A DNA stretch of 64,000 bases from a bacterium. GTDB lineage: Bacteria > Pseudomonadota > Alphaproteobacteria > Acetobacterales > Acetobacteraceae. The stretch is from positions 1 to 64,000 of the forward strand of contig JAMFRO010000106.1 in assembly GCA_026224825.1 (NCBI GenBank). The letters run 5' to 3'. Below are positions 38,501 to 47,289 of the stretch, piece by piece. The number at the start of each line of letters is the position of its first letter. Positions within the stretch are counted from its first letter, which is position 1. The translations under genes and the position numbers were made by a program. Under the pieces are notes generated by a model. That model saw only the letters and a list, made by a program, of their open reading frames with translations. It made no database searches and was not told where the DNA came from.

Positions 38501-39813
38501 TGCTGCTGGGCTGCCGCCGCCAAGGTGCCACGCTGCGCATCGAGATCTGGGATTCCGGCATTGGTATTCCAACCGCGCAATTGCAGGAGATTTTCGAAGA
38601 GTACCGGCAGATCGACAATGTCGCGCGCGAGCGCAGCCGGGGCCTCGGGCTCGGGCTTTCAATCGTTCAGCGGCTCGGCGAATTGCTGAAGCACCAGGTG
38701 CGGGTGCGCTCCTGGCCCGGCCGGGGTTCGGTGTTTTCGGTTGACGTCCCGATAACGAAGGTCAGAAGTCAGCCAAGCGTTGCTCTTGCCATCGCACCAC
38801 CTAGCGCCGCATCATCCCACGCCTCGGGAAATATTCTTGTCATCGAGGATGATCCAGACATCAGGCAGTTGCTGCAAACCTTCCTCGCCGGGGAAGGCTA
38901 CCATGTTCTAACCGCGGCCGACGGCGCCAAGGCGCTCAGCCTGGCTTCCACCGGGATCCAGCCCGATTTGATCCTCACCGATTACAATTTACCCGGCGCG
39001 ATGAATGGCGTGGCGCTGATCGGCCTCTTGCGCGCGCAATGCAAAACCGCGCTGCCCGCGATCATCATCACGGGCGATATCGGTGGCGCAACGCTGCGCG
39101 ATATTGCAGAGCATGGCTGCGCGCAGTTGAACAAGCCGATGAAGCTCTCGGAGCTGACATCCGCCATCCAGACGCTGCTGGCGCAACCAGTCGCTGTAGA
39201 ATCTGGCACGGTCTTTATCGTGGATGACGATGCAACCGTGCGTTCACTGCTGGGAGAGGTTTTTGAGGCCGAGGGCTACCGCGTGAGGCCCTTCGGCGAT
39301 TGCGAGAGTTTTCTGCAGGCGGCGGAAAGCGATGCGAATGCCTGCCTGCTGCTTGATGCACATTTGCCCGGTATGAGCGGCTTCGAACTGCTGGAAGCAC
39401 TCACAGCCGCCGGCCGGAATTTGCCCGCGATCATGATTACCGGCCAGGGCGATGTAAAAATGGCAGTCCGCGCCATGCAGGCCGGTGTCATCGATTTCAT
39501 TGAAAAACCTGCCGGCACGGAAGAGCTGCGAAGCTGCGTTGCGCGCGCGCTGAAAAATGGCCCAAGCACAAGACAGCCGGATGAGCACGTCGCTGCCGCA
39601 ATGGCAAAAATCGCGCTGCTAACCAGCCGGCAACGTGAGATCATGGATCGCGTTCTGGTGGGCGAACCCAGTAAAAATATTGCTTTTGACCTCGGCATCA
39701 GCCAACGGACGGTGGAAAACCACCGCGCCTCGATCATGGCGAAAACGGGTACCAGATCAATCCCCGCGCTAGCACGCCTGGCTATGACAGCCGAAAGTGC
39801 CAGGATAGTATAA
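35515..39813 (+). CDS. CheB-CheR-PAS-histidine kinase-REC-REC-LuxR(HTH) hybrid signalling protein
   Basis: CheB (GVGASAGGLEAY, QHLDPTH, SGSGTDGTIGL); CheR (RRIARRIGLSGL, LWVAGCSTGEETYTLAML, ISCRNLMIYL); coiled coil/PAS; HisKA (FLGAASHDLRQPLQALTLI) and HATPase (NLLANALKYTPHGG, GLGLGLSIVQRL); REC1 (ILVIEDDPDIRQLL, LILTDYNLP); REC2 (VFIVDDDATVRSLL, LLLDAHLPGMSG); FixJ-type HTH (LTSRQREIMDRVLVGEPSKNIAFDLGISQRTVENHRASIMAKTG). Confidence 0.92.
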   Translation: MPERDPPVRRQRSRASPAPALLVREICIVGVGASAGGLEAYRLLLKALPAATGMAFILVQHLDPTHESMMVELLGSATAMPVLQAADSMAVEADNVYVIPPGTYLALEGGKLKLSAPLARHGARLPFDFLLKSLAHSAGPRAVCIVLSGSGTDGTIGLASIKAAGGLVIAQDPAEAGFDGMPRSAIATGMVDLVLPVAGIAAALARHQQPYAQPPAAPVPAAPVKDGIGEIIGLLKSSKLHDFTLYKPGTLERRIARRIGLSGLSPADTAGYLALLKSNSEEATALADDLLINVTSFFRDPKTFDLLAENTIAELVAQAEGNAIRLWVAGCSTGEETYTLAMLFCEAITAAGADIKLQIFASDADAQAVTTARGGVYPLSIAAQVSAARLERFFIHEEHGYRVAPSLRASIVFTVQDVLADPPFSKLNMISCRNLMIYLKPEAQVKIIEVFHFSLRAGGLLLLGAAETIGPPDGRFVVISKPARLYRKTSQGPAGHFAFRPVGDPSRLTRPGPSAAVRGPDIAELYRKLVLERYAPAAVMVNRRLECLYTSGPIGSFLQITAGYPTHDLLTLLAPGLRARVKAAIGEVSGTQKPASVPGGRMTQRDENLRFDIDIQPVPADPDKFMLFFLTQPRQTQTTVKKGKPQAIEQATTLEHELQTVRADLQLALRSLEIASDEQGALNEEALSVNEEYQSTNEELLTSKEELQSLNEELTALNSQLQETLERSRTTLSDLENVLNSSDVATLFLDTGLKIRFFTPAATAMFTVMAGDVGRPLADFRARVQDPALLADAQGVLLNSQSVEAEVQTEDGIWFQRRIQPYRTHAGTTAGVVITFADITERKVIRSALEAAQRESERANLAKTRFLGAASHDLRQPLQALTLISALLAKSAQDRQQGELMTRLDQTVGSMAGMLNALLDINQIDAGIVQPMPESVPVQDILTKLGREFFYTAAEQGLKLRVAPCGAHIYADARLVEQMLRNLLANALKYTPHGGVLLGCRRQGATLRIEIWDSGIGIPTAQLQEIFEEYRQIDNVARERSRGLGLGLSIVQRLGELLKHQVRVRSWPGRGSVFSVDVPITKVRSQPSVALAIAPPSAASSHASGNILVIEDDPDIRQLLQTFLAGEGYHVLTAADGAKALSLASTGIQPDLILTDYNLPGAMNGVALIGLLRAQCKTALPAIIITGDIGGATLRDIAEHGCAQLNKPMKLSELTSAIQTLLAQPVAVESGTVFIVDDDATVRSLLGEVFEAEGYRVRPFGDCESFLQAAESDANACLLLDAHLPGMSGFELLEALTAAGRNLPAIMITGQGDVKMAVRAMQAGVIDFIEKPAGTEELRSCVARALKNGPSTRQPDEHVAAAMAKIALLTSRQREIMDRVLVGEPSKNIAFDLGISQRTVENHRASIMAKTGTRSIPALARLAMTAESARIV

Positions 39814-39918
39814 CCACCAAGCGCGCATCCTATGGCGCCAATCTGGTACCGGTCGATAAGAGAGCCCGCCATCGGATCATAGATGATCCATCGTCTCAGC
39901 GCGGAAAACTGCCGGCTC

Positions 39919-40527
39919 TCAGGATGGCACGCCAGACCTCGTCGATTCCGCCCTTATAATTTCCGCGATCCTTCGGCCTATGTCTTCTGGCGATACAATA
40001 AAATCAATACAGCCACTCGCGATCGCACTCTCGGGCATGTCCGGTGATTGGGCGGTATCCAATCTCTGGGCGATCGTCGTGCCACCCACATCTCGGATTT
40101 CGCATAAGGCATCGGCGCCATCTCCATCATAGCCGGAGACGATAATGGCGATCAGTTTTCCCTTCCAGTGCTGGGTCAGAGAGCGCAAAAATACCGTAAT
40201 GACATCGGGCCACCCATGCGGCTTTGATATCGGTTTGAGTCTAAATTCGCCATTTAACACATGAAGGTCGCGTTGGGCCGGAATTATAAATACGTGGTTT
40301 GGTTTGAGCACCAAGCCTTCGGTGATCAGTTCAACCGGCATCGCCGTATAGTTTGGCAAGATTTCATGAAGAAGAGTGCCAACCTTGCGCAGGTGATTTA
40401 CAATGACAATGGCGGCTCCCAGGTCATTCGGCATATTTTTCAGGAGGCGCGTATAAGCATCCAACCCCCCAGCTGATCCACCGACGCATACAACTGGTAT
40501 TTCAAATGGATAGGACTTCTTCATCAC
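39919..40527 (-). CDS. stand-alone CheB methylesterase-domain protein (no receiver)
   Basis: VCVGGSAGGLDAYTRLLKNMPNDLGAAIVIVNHLR...LTQHWKGKLIAIIVSGYDGDGADALCEIRDVGGTTIAQ; catalytic Ser/His/Asp positions recognisable. Confidence 0.85.
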   Translation of the reverse strand: MMKKSYPFEIPVVCVGGSAGGLDAYTRLLKNMPNDLGAAIVIVNHLRKVGTLLHEILPNYTAMPVELITEGLVLKPNHVFIIPAQRDLHVLNGEFRLKPISKPHGWPDVITVFLRSLTQHWKGKLIAIIVSGYDGDGADALCEIRDVGGTTIAQRLDTAQSPDMPESAIASGCIDFIVSPEDIGRRIAEIIRAESTRSGVPS

Positions 40528-40889
40528 AATGTTCTTTCTTTGTCAGCGCCTACTGACCGCTAATCACACAAGCGGTGTGGCTGACCAATCCATTTCGCGC
40601 ACGCGTTAAGCATCTTGCCACCGCGATCATCGGAGATCCCCTTGTGCCATGCGGGCAGTTGGCACCGCGTCGAAAATATGCCGGCTGTTCGGATCATGCT
40701 TTAGGCATGGAACGCCGAACCATCGTCATACCCACGCGATCACTTCGATCTACCATTTCCCTGCTCTCCAGGAGAGCTGCCTTCAACCGGCGGGCCGGAG
40801 CGAAGGGGCCTTCGCGACGCCAAGCAAATGATATTAGGGTATCTTGGATCGAAAAACCAGGAGCCCCACCATTATGGATTGGCCACGTA

Positions 40890-41993
40890 TTAGTTGGAAC
40901 GGGGATAAACCCTGATGAGGCGATGCTGCTTGATAAAAAGCCTTGTCAACATAGAGAGCGTAACTGGCTTGTGTCCACGGCTTCGCATTTTGGCGGCAAT
41001 AGCGAATAAGTCGTTTTGTTTTTTGAAAATGATGCCATAGGCTTCACGAAGAGAAAATCGTGGCTCCCAGGCGTGCACTGCCTCAGAGCCGGCACCGTTG
41101 ACCTCGATGATCGTGAAACCGCGCCCTTGCAGGAGTGCCTCTAGACTTTCATAGCGCACATCGAAGCGTCCAACATGGAATTGCGTCATGTCACGCGCCA
41201 AAGCATCAACCGCGGCGGTCAGCGCCGGGGTGATTAATGGTGTGGCATCACGGTACACCCCCCCGACACGGGTCGAGCCGATCGTAGATACCCGAACGAT
41301 TTCTCCCGGAGCGGGAACTTGTGACGGATCACAACATGGTTCACTGAGCCCATCGCGACCCAACCGAACAAGGCGCGAATCGCGGGCCATGAGAGCAGCC
41401 ACCGAATGTACGCCATCACCAATGACACGTGGGAAAAAGCGGAGCAAAATTCCGATAAGATGTCCCGAGGCCTGGTCGGGGTCACGCATGTAAAATAGCC
41501 CGGCCTCACCTTCATCGACCACGAAGCGCTGCAACACGATAGATTCACCGCGCGGAAATACCGTGAGATAATGTCTTAACCCCGCATCGTCACGTACCAG
41601 CCGCACGCCAAATCCGCACCAACCGATATCTGGTTTGGCGATGATGGGATAAGAGATCCCCGCATTTAACATCGCAACCTTCGCTGAAGTGAAGCTGCTG
41701 AGACCTTGATTTATGACAAATGTGGTTTCGACCGTCATTGATCGCGCGTGCCCGCCCATGATTCCGAAATATTCGAGTTTGCCTTCACCGACCATGCCGC
41801 CAGAGGTAAGCGCGGGGTTAGCTGACGAGGGCAACGTGGCCGATCGGTACCGGATAGATAACCAGAGCCACTGCGCCACCATCGGGATGAGGTTCAGCCA
41901 TTTCGGCAGGCGTTCAAGCTGGCCGACTGACGCCGTGGCGGCCTGAACACCGGCGGGACAAATTTCGTCATGTCGCATGAATGCCTGTGGCAT
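40890..41993 (-). CDS. ATP-grasp domain protein (carboxylate-amine ligase-like)
   Basis: NAGISYPIIAKPDIGWCGFGVRLVRDDAGLRHYLTVFPRGESIVLQRFVVDEGEAGLFYMRDPDQ...FHVGRFDVRYESLEALLQGRGFTIIEVNGAGSEAVHAWEP: ATP-grasp Lys and D..E.N motifs. Confidence 0.82.
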   Translation of the reverse strand: MPQAFMRHDEICPAGVQAATASVGQLERLPKWLNLIPMVAQWLWLSIRYRSATLPSSANPALTSGGMVGEGKLEYFGIMGGHARSMTVETTFVINQGLSSFTSAKVAMLNAGISYPIIAKPDIGWCGFGVRLVRDDAGLRHYLTVFPRGESIVLQRFVVDEGEAGLFYMRDPDQASGHLIGILLRFFPRVIGDGVHSVAALMARDSRLVRLGRDGLSEPCCDPSQVPAPGEIVRVSTIGSTRVGGVYRDATPLITPALTAAVDALARDMTQFHVGRFDVRYESLEALLQGRGFTIIEVNGAGSEAVHAWEPRFSLREAYGIIFKKQNDLFAIAAKMRSRGHKPVTLSMLTRLFIKQHRLIRVYPRSN

Positions 41994-42586
41994 CAGCTCG
42001 TAATTTCATAATGAATAGGCTTATACTTAAAATTATTGGATTGCCCGGCGGAGCATGCCGTAAGCCCGATGATCAGATCCATGCGAGCTTCGAAGACGAT
42101 ATGGTCGCCCGCCCGGCTTAATGGCGGCAAAACGCGTAACGCGCCGGTATGTGGGTCGATGGGAACGTTCATGAAGCAATTGAATGCAACTGGGATGGTA
42201 TCCGGGCCGATGCCGAACGGTCCCAGCGCCTCGGATAGATTGCCAAAGCAGCCCCGGTGCGGATTTGTATCGCCGTAGATAATCCGAAAGGTGTCAGACG
42301 AACATGGCGTCAGAAGAAAATCATGCCTGCCAACGGTGTCTTCGATAATTTCCAGCATGACATTTGATCGATTGGAGTAAAGCGGATCCCCCGCCGTCAG
42401 ATAGATGCGGCTTGCATAATCGAGGGTTCGCCCGGATGAAATAACTTCGGCGATATCGTCACGGTTATAGGCAAGGAGATCTGCGACCTGCTCACCATGC
42501 GGGTCGATGACGTTCAATTTTTCGCCAGCCTTGAGCATGAACGCAACCCCGCTGCGCGGTGCAATTTCGTGCCAAGTGGTGGTCAT
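41993..42586 (-). CDS. DUF1989 (urea carboxylase-associated) family protein
   Basis: WHEIAPRSGVAFMLKAGEKLNVIDPHGEQVADLLAYNRDDIAEVISSGRTLDYASRIYLTAGDPLYSNRSNVMLEIIEDTVGRHDFLLTPCSSDTF...HRGCFGNLSEAL; ATGA overlap with the upstream gene. Confidence 0.85.
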   Translation of the reverse strand: MTTTWHEIAPRSGVAFMLKAGEKLNVIDPHGEQVADLLAYNRDDIAEVISSGRTLDYASRIYLTAGDPLYSNRSNVMLEIIEDTVGRHDFLLTPCSSDTFRIIYGDTNPHRGCFGNLSEALGPFGIGPDTIPVAFNCFMNVPIDPHTGALRVLPPLSRAGDHIVFEARMDLIIGLTACSAGQSNNFKYKPIHYEITS

Positions 42587-43263
42587 GCGATTCTGGCGTC
42601 CTGCCCAACTGGTTGAAATGGGCAGATCCACTGCTCCGGATGTTCGCGGCCACTATATTGTCTGGCTTCGGATTTGACGCCGTGATCAGCGAGCATGGGA
42701 TTGAGATAACCCTGTAAGGCGAGGTCTCGGACGCGCGTAGCTTTCTGGACACGCGCGTAATTGCCGTTAGCGCGCAACTGGCGAAACTGAGCATGCGAAT
42801 TGAATGCAAGCACGGGAAACGGCATGCGGCGACTTACCCGGCTGGCGGCAGGATGCATGCCGACTACAAAAAACGCCTGACCGCCAATACTGAACCCGAA
42901 TTGCGGCGATGCTGGGTCCTGGCTTACATTTGGGTCCCATGCGAAAGACTGATGGTCAATTTCATGTAATGCTTGCAGGCGATTCCAAAGAAATGTCTCG
43001 AATTCCGGTTCCGACAAGGCGGGTGTGCGTGGAAATATGACGGCCAGTGAATTATAATTGGCTTGATTGAGCGAATGGAACCTCTGAAGTGCTGTGACGA
43101 TATGGATATCATCGGTGGCGTAACGCAGGTCGTGTACGATGACGCAATCGATTTTTTGACCTGCTAAGGCAGCCTTGGCGCCGGCACAGCAAAAGCTACC
43201 GCTCTGAATTAATTCGAGGCAAGCACGTATGACATTGTCATCATTGGTTTTTAGCCCATCCAT
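42583..43263 (-). CDS. YqcI/YcgG family protein (GntA/DcsA-like heme-dependent N-hydroxylase family)
   Basis: FGFSIGGQAFFVVGMHPAASRVSRRMPFPVLAFNSHAQFRQLRANGNYARVQKATRVRDLALQGYLNPMLADHG matches the YqcI/YcgG signature as I know it. Confidence 0.83.
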   Translation of the reverse strand: MDGLKTNDDNVIRACLELIQSGSFCCAGAKAALAGQKIDCVIVHDLRYATDDIHIVTALQRFHSLNQANYNSLAVIFPRTPALSEPEFETFLWNRLQALHEIDHQSFAWDPNVSQDPASPQFGFSIGGQAFFVVGMHPAASRVSRRMPFPVLAFNSHAQFRQLRANGNYARVQKATRVRDLALQGYLNPMLADHGVKSEARQYSGREHPEQWICPFQPVGQDARIA

Positions 43264-43319
43264 GGAACATTATATTGTGGAGACGGGCGGTTGTTACCAG
43301 CTAAATTGCAAAAACGTAA

Positions 43320-44360
43320 TCAAAGCCTTGGGCGAGATTTGGTCGTGAGGATGGCAAGACGGTTCGCCTCCACAAATTGCCACGAGAGCAACACGGGAAG
43401 AGATATAGCGAAATTACGAGCTCGTCTTAATAGTGAAAGGGAAATCGCCATGTCCGGCGGCACGCCGTAAATCGTTCCTAGCAGAAGATAAGCTGCTTCC
43501 TGTACGCCGATGCGGGCTGGAACGAAGAAGCCAAGCGCCAGTAGGGCATGGATGAGTGCCTCAAACGAGATTGCGCCGGATAGAGATATTGGTGCACCTA
43601 AAATATGAAAGCCGAACCAGGTGACGACCCCGCCAGCGGCGGCACAGATAAAATGCATGCCGGCGGCGCAGGCGATTTGCCCCCGCTTCGTATATATCTC
43701 GTCGAGCGCGCCTTGCCTCAGGCCCAATCGGCGCATTGCCGGGGCGACCACCCGGTTCAGCATCCGGCTTATGAACTTGGTGGCCGCATGGCCACGGTTG
43801 AGCGCGGTAAATCCAATCATAACGGCTGATGCGGTGACGAGTGCGCCCAATACACCCAACCAAAAACGCGATTCGGGCTCGTCATAGGCGAGAAGCAGAA
43901 GCCCCAGTGCCATGAATAGAATTTCGGCGGCGGCTTCCACCGTGACGTCGACGAGCGTCGAGGCGACGGCATCCGCGGCCTTCACGCCGAGCAAAGTTAT
44001 GGCCCTGGCCCCAATGGCCAAACCGCCGGCATAAGAAAAGGGAAGAAACTCGCCGGCGCCGTCGCGCAGTGTTCGGCCCCAAACCAGCAGCCAAAATCGC
44101 GCATGGTCGCCGCGCCGGGGTAGTATGAGCAACCAGCAATAGGCGAGCCCAGCAGTTAGCAAGAGCTGCGCAATTAAATATGTACAAAACTCCATGAAAT
44201 CAACTGCGGTGATCGCGCGCCAGGTGGCAGTACCGAACCGGAGAAGAAGGACGGCCAGGACCATCATACCTGCCACTATTAGCAGTATTGACCCTAAGCG
44301 GCTCTGACCTATCATCTCGGCTGACTTGTCTGAAGTCATTGTACGATGTCGATATTTCAT
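43320..44360 (-). CDS. HpnL-like / lysylphosphatidylglycerol synthase TM-region family membrane protein
   Basis: Multi-TM; 'LVWGRTLRDGAGEFLPFSYAGGLAIGARAITLLGVKAADAVASTLVDVTVEAAAEILFMALGLLLL...GFFVPARIGVQEAAYLLLGTIYGVPPDMAISLSLLRRARNF' matches the PF03706/HpnL pattern. Confidence 0.75.
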   Translation of the reverse strand: MKYRHRTMTSDKSAEMIGQSRLGSILLIVAGMMVLAVLLLRFGTATWRAITAVDFMEFCTYLIAQLLLTAGLAYCWLLILPRRGDHARFWLLVWGRTLRDGAGEFLPFSYAGGLAIGARAITLLGVKAADAVASTLVDVTVEAAAEILFMALGLLLLAYDEPESRFWLGVLGALVTASAVMIGFTALNRGHAATKFISRMLNRVVAPAMRRLGLRQGALDEIYTKRGQIACAAGMHFICAAAGGVVTWFGFHILGAPISLSGAISFEALIHALLALGFFVPARIGVQEAAYLLLGTIYGVPPDMAISLSLLRRARNFAISLPVLLSWQFVEANRLAILTTKSRPRL

Positions 44361-44744
44361 GACTTAAAAATCTGATGCGCGGGTTTGCGTGAACAGAGTT
44401 GAAGCTAACTAAGGCTTCCGCCGGTTTCGCAGCATGCGCTCAGGCCGCTCCTTGTTGGCTATGTATTATCTTGCCCTTTGAACCGAGGTGCGATTGCGAA
44501 CTATCTTCTCTACATGGGCTTGAGTCCCATTTCTACATCAATAAGCGCGAGGATTATTTTATGGTAACCGCCAGGAAGCATCTGGGCATCAGGCGGTCAA
44601 ATGGCCTTTCATCCGGGGGTGCAAATAACGCACCGCTCGCCGGTGCGGGGCAAGGCCTCATGGCCTTGCATCCGTTCAAATTTTATCCCGCGTCAGGCTA
44701 GCCTTCCGGACGCGAGCGATAACTGGTTTTGCCTTGTTCCTTGG

Positions 44745-45680
44745 TCACAATGGTGGTGGTAGGAGTGCCAGGCAGGCGTTGGCGGCGGCACTGCAGGGTT
44801 GGTCGGTCTCGAGTTGCTTTCTAAATACGACCGCGAGTTCCCAGCATGGCTCGGGCTCGGCCAGGGATGCGTGGCTCAACTGCGCGTTGGCGCCTTTGCG
44901 CTCCCAACTCTCCACGACCATTTCCGGGACCAGGGCGACACCGAGCCCATGGGCGACCATATTCAGTTGCATCGTCAGATCATTAACCTCGAATCCGGAT
45001 CGACGGGACAATCCTGCCGCGGCGAAACTTTGGTCTATGAGCTGGCGCGTGCCGTGCCCGATTGGCAGATCGATGAAATCCTCGCGCGCGATGTCGGCAA
45101 GCTGTAGGTCTAGCTGGCCGGCGCGTGGATGATGGCTCGGGCAGGCCAGCACCAGCGGGTCGCAAGCGAGCATTGTGGCCATGAGCTCTGCCGGCGGCAC
45201 TTCGATAAACTGCGTGAAGGCAATATCTAGCCGGCCATCGAGCACGCCGTCGATCAAGGCCCCGGTTTCGTCGAAGGACAAGCGGATTTCGACATTCGGA
45301 TATGCCCGGTGAAAATCACCCAAGAGTTTCGGCAGGTCGATGAAGGGCGACAGGCCTTGGATTGCGCCGATCGTTAATCGGCCACGTTGCAGACTCTGCA
45401 TGTCGGCCACGACGCCGCGTGCAATCTTGGCGGCACTCAGCACCCGCCGCGCCTCGTCCAGAAAGGCCTGGCCGGCTTGGGTTAGGTTCACCCGTCTTGT
45501 GGTGCGCTCGAACAGCGCGGCGCCCATTTCATCCTCCAAGGCGCGGATTGAGGCGGAGAGCCCGGATTGCACGATATGCAGCCGAGACGCAGCGCGGGTA
45601 AAATGCTGTTCTTCCGCCACAGCCACAAAATGCTCAAGTTGTCGCAGGTCCAATTTACCCTCCAGAAGTCGATTAAGCAC
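44745..45680 (-). CDS. LysR-family transcriptional regulator
   Basis: LDLRQLEHFVAVAEEQHFTRAASRLHIVQSGLSASIRALEDEMGAALFERTTRRVNLTQAGQAFLDEAR. Confidence 0.95.
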   Translation of the reverse strand: MLNRLLEGKLDLRQLEHFVAVAEEQHFTRAASRLHIVQSGLSASIRALEDEMGAALFERTTRRVNLTQAGQAFLDEARRVLSAAKIARGVVADMQSLQRGRLTIGAIQGLSPFIDLPKLLGDFHRAYPNVEIRLSFDETGALIDGVLDGRLDIAFTQFIEVPPAELMATMLACDPLVLACPSHHPRAGQLDLQLADIAREDFIDLPIGHGTRQLIDQSFAAAGLSRRSGFEVNDLTMQLNMVAHGLGVALVPEMVVESWERKGANAQLSHASLAEPEPCWELAVVFRKQLETDQPCSAAANACLALLPPPL

Positions 45681-45776
45681 ATTCAGAGATTAGTCTGAGC
45701 AGAAAATTCTATTGGAATGCTGAGATAGGAATGACCAGTTTCGTATTCAATTCCCAACGCCAATAGGAGCAGCGAT

Positions 45777-46802
45777 ATGAGTGTGCATTTGCAAAGCACG
45801 AAAACCTTGCCGACCGTGCCATTCGGCCGGACAGGCATGAACATTACCCGGGTCGGCTTCGGGTCTTGGGCCGTGGGCGGCGATTGGGCCGTGGGCTGGG
45901 GCAGCCAGGATGATAATGCTTCCATCGCCGCGATACGACATGCGGTTTCCAGCGGTATCAACTGGATCGACACCGCCGCGATTTACGGTTTGGGCCACTC
46001 GGAAGAGGTTGTCGCGGCGGCACTGCATGGCATTCCGAAAAGCGAGCGCCCGTACGTTTTCACCAAATGCGGGCTGATCGGCGACCCGAACAACCCTAAT
46101 GCGGGACCGCGGCAGGTCGGGGCACCGGAGAGTATCCGCCGGGAAGTCGAGGCCTCCCTGAAGCGGCTGCAGGTGGAGCGCATCGATCTCTATCAGATGC
46201 ATTGGCCGGCCGAGGATGGTACGCCGCTTGAAGAGTATTGGCGGACACTTCTTGACCTGAAGGCCGCTGGCAAGGTTCGTGCCGTAGGGCTCTCCAACCA
46301 TAATGTCGCACAGCTCACTGCGGCTGAGGCGTTGGGCCATGTCGACACACTGCAACCACCGTTTTCCGCGATCAAGCGCCAAGTGGGCAAGACTGAGCTG
46401 GCCTGGTGTGAAGCGCATGATACCGGTGTGATTGTTTATAGCCCAATGCAGGCTGGGCTCCTGAGCGGCGCCTTTACCGCGGCGCGCGCGGCGTCGCTGC
46501 CCACCAATGACTGGCGTTCGCGCAATGGCGAATTCGCCGGGGAGAAGCTTGCGCGCAATCTGCAAATTGCCGCCGCTATTCAGGCTGTTGCAAAGCGATA
46601 TGGCGTATCCGCCGCCTCCGTCGCAGTTGCCTGGACCTTGGCTTGGCCGGGTGTCACCGCCGCGATTGTCGGTGCCCGCAGCCCCGCCCAGGTGGATGGC
46701 TGGATGGATGCGGCAACGCTTGAATTGACGGCCACGGACATGGATGAAATCGGCGCCGTGATCGATCGCAGCGGTGCCGGTTACGGACCGGCGAAACCTT
46801 GA
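45777..46802 (+). CDS. aldo/keto reductase
   Basis: VPFGRTGMNITRVGFGSWAVGG...GINWIDTAAIYGLGHSEEVVAAAL...ERIDLYQMHWPAEDGTPLEEYWRTLLDLKAAGKVRAVGLSNH. Confidence 0.95.
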   Translation: MSVHLQSTKTLPTVPFGRTGMNITRVGFGSWAVGGDWAVGWGSQDDNASIAAIRHAVSSGINWIDTAAIYGLGHSEEVVAAALHGIPKSERPYVFTKCGLIGDPNNPNAGPRQVGAPESIRREVEASLKRLQVERIDLYQMHWPAEDGTPLEEYWRTLLDLKAAGKVRAVGLSNHNVAQLTAAEALGHVDTLQPPFSAIKRQVGKTELAWCEAHDTGVIVYSPMQAGLLSGAFTAARAASLPTNDWRSRNGEFAGEKLARNLQIAAAIQAVAKRYGVSAASVAVAWTLAWPGVTAAIVGARSPAQVDGWMDAATLELTATDMDEIGAVIDRSGAGYGPAKP

Positions 46803-46826
46803 AATATTACCAGCAGGAGAGAAAAG

Positions 46827-47276
46827 ATGAGCGCCTTGAAAAAGAAAAATGAAACATTGCCAGTGCGGGTGAGTGAATATTTTGACATCGCCGCCATTGC
46901 CGCGGCATTGCCGGAAACGGCGGACACAATGTTGATCGATATCCGCTTGACCGACGAGCCCAGCGCAAGCTCGCGTATTTTCCGTGCCTATCACCCGGTA
47001 CCTCGGCATTACCATGCGACCTGTGACGAATATCTCTATCTGTTATCCGGCCGCACGACATTCGAAGTTGACTATGGCGAGCCACGCGAGTTGCGGCCAG
47101 GACAGATGGTGTTTTTCAAACGTGGTGTTGTGCACGCAATTCCCGAATTGCTCGAACATCCGGTGATTTTTCTGACTGTGGATACGCCGCGCCGTGACCC
47201 CAGTGATGTCATTTTCGTCGATCCCGAAGAGGGTACTGTCGAGAAATTCATCAAGAGCCAGCGCCAAAATGTCTAA
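46827..47276 (+). CDS. cupin-domain protein
   Basis: RAYHPVPRHYHATCDEYLYLLSGRTTFEVDYGEPRELRPGQMVFFKRGVVHAIPEL. Confidence 0.88.
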   Translation: MSALKKKNETLPVRVSEYFDIAAIAAALPETADTMLIDIRLTDEPSASSRIFRAYHPVPRHYHATCDEYLYLLSGRTTFEVDYGEPRELRPGQMVFFKRGVVHAIPELLEHPVIFLTVDTPRRDPSDVIFVDPEEGTVEKFIKSQRQNV

Positions 47277-47289
47277 CAGGGCAAAATTT

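Noticed and set aside
44399-44701. 100-aa plus-strand ORF between the HpnL-like and LysR genes
   Set aside because: No recognisable family, no good SD and low-complexity reading; insufficient support.
45747-47015. 422-aa minus-strand ORF
   Set aside because: Antisense to clear aldo/keto reductase and cupin genes; no recognisable domain.
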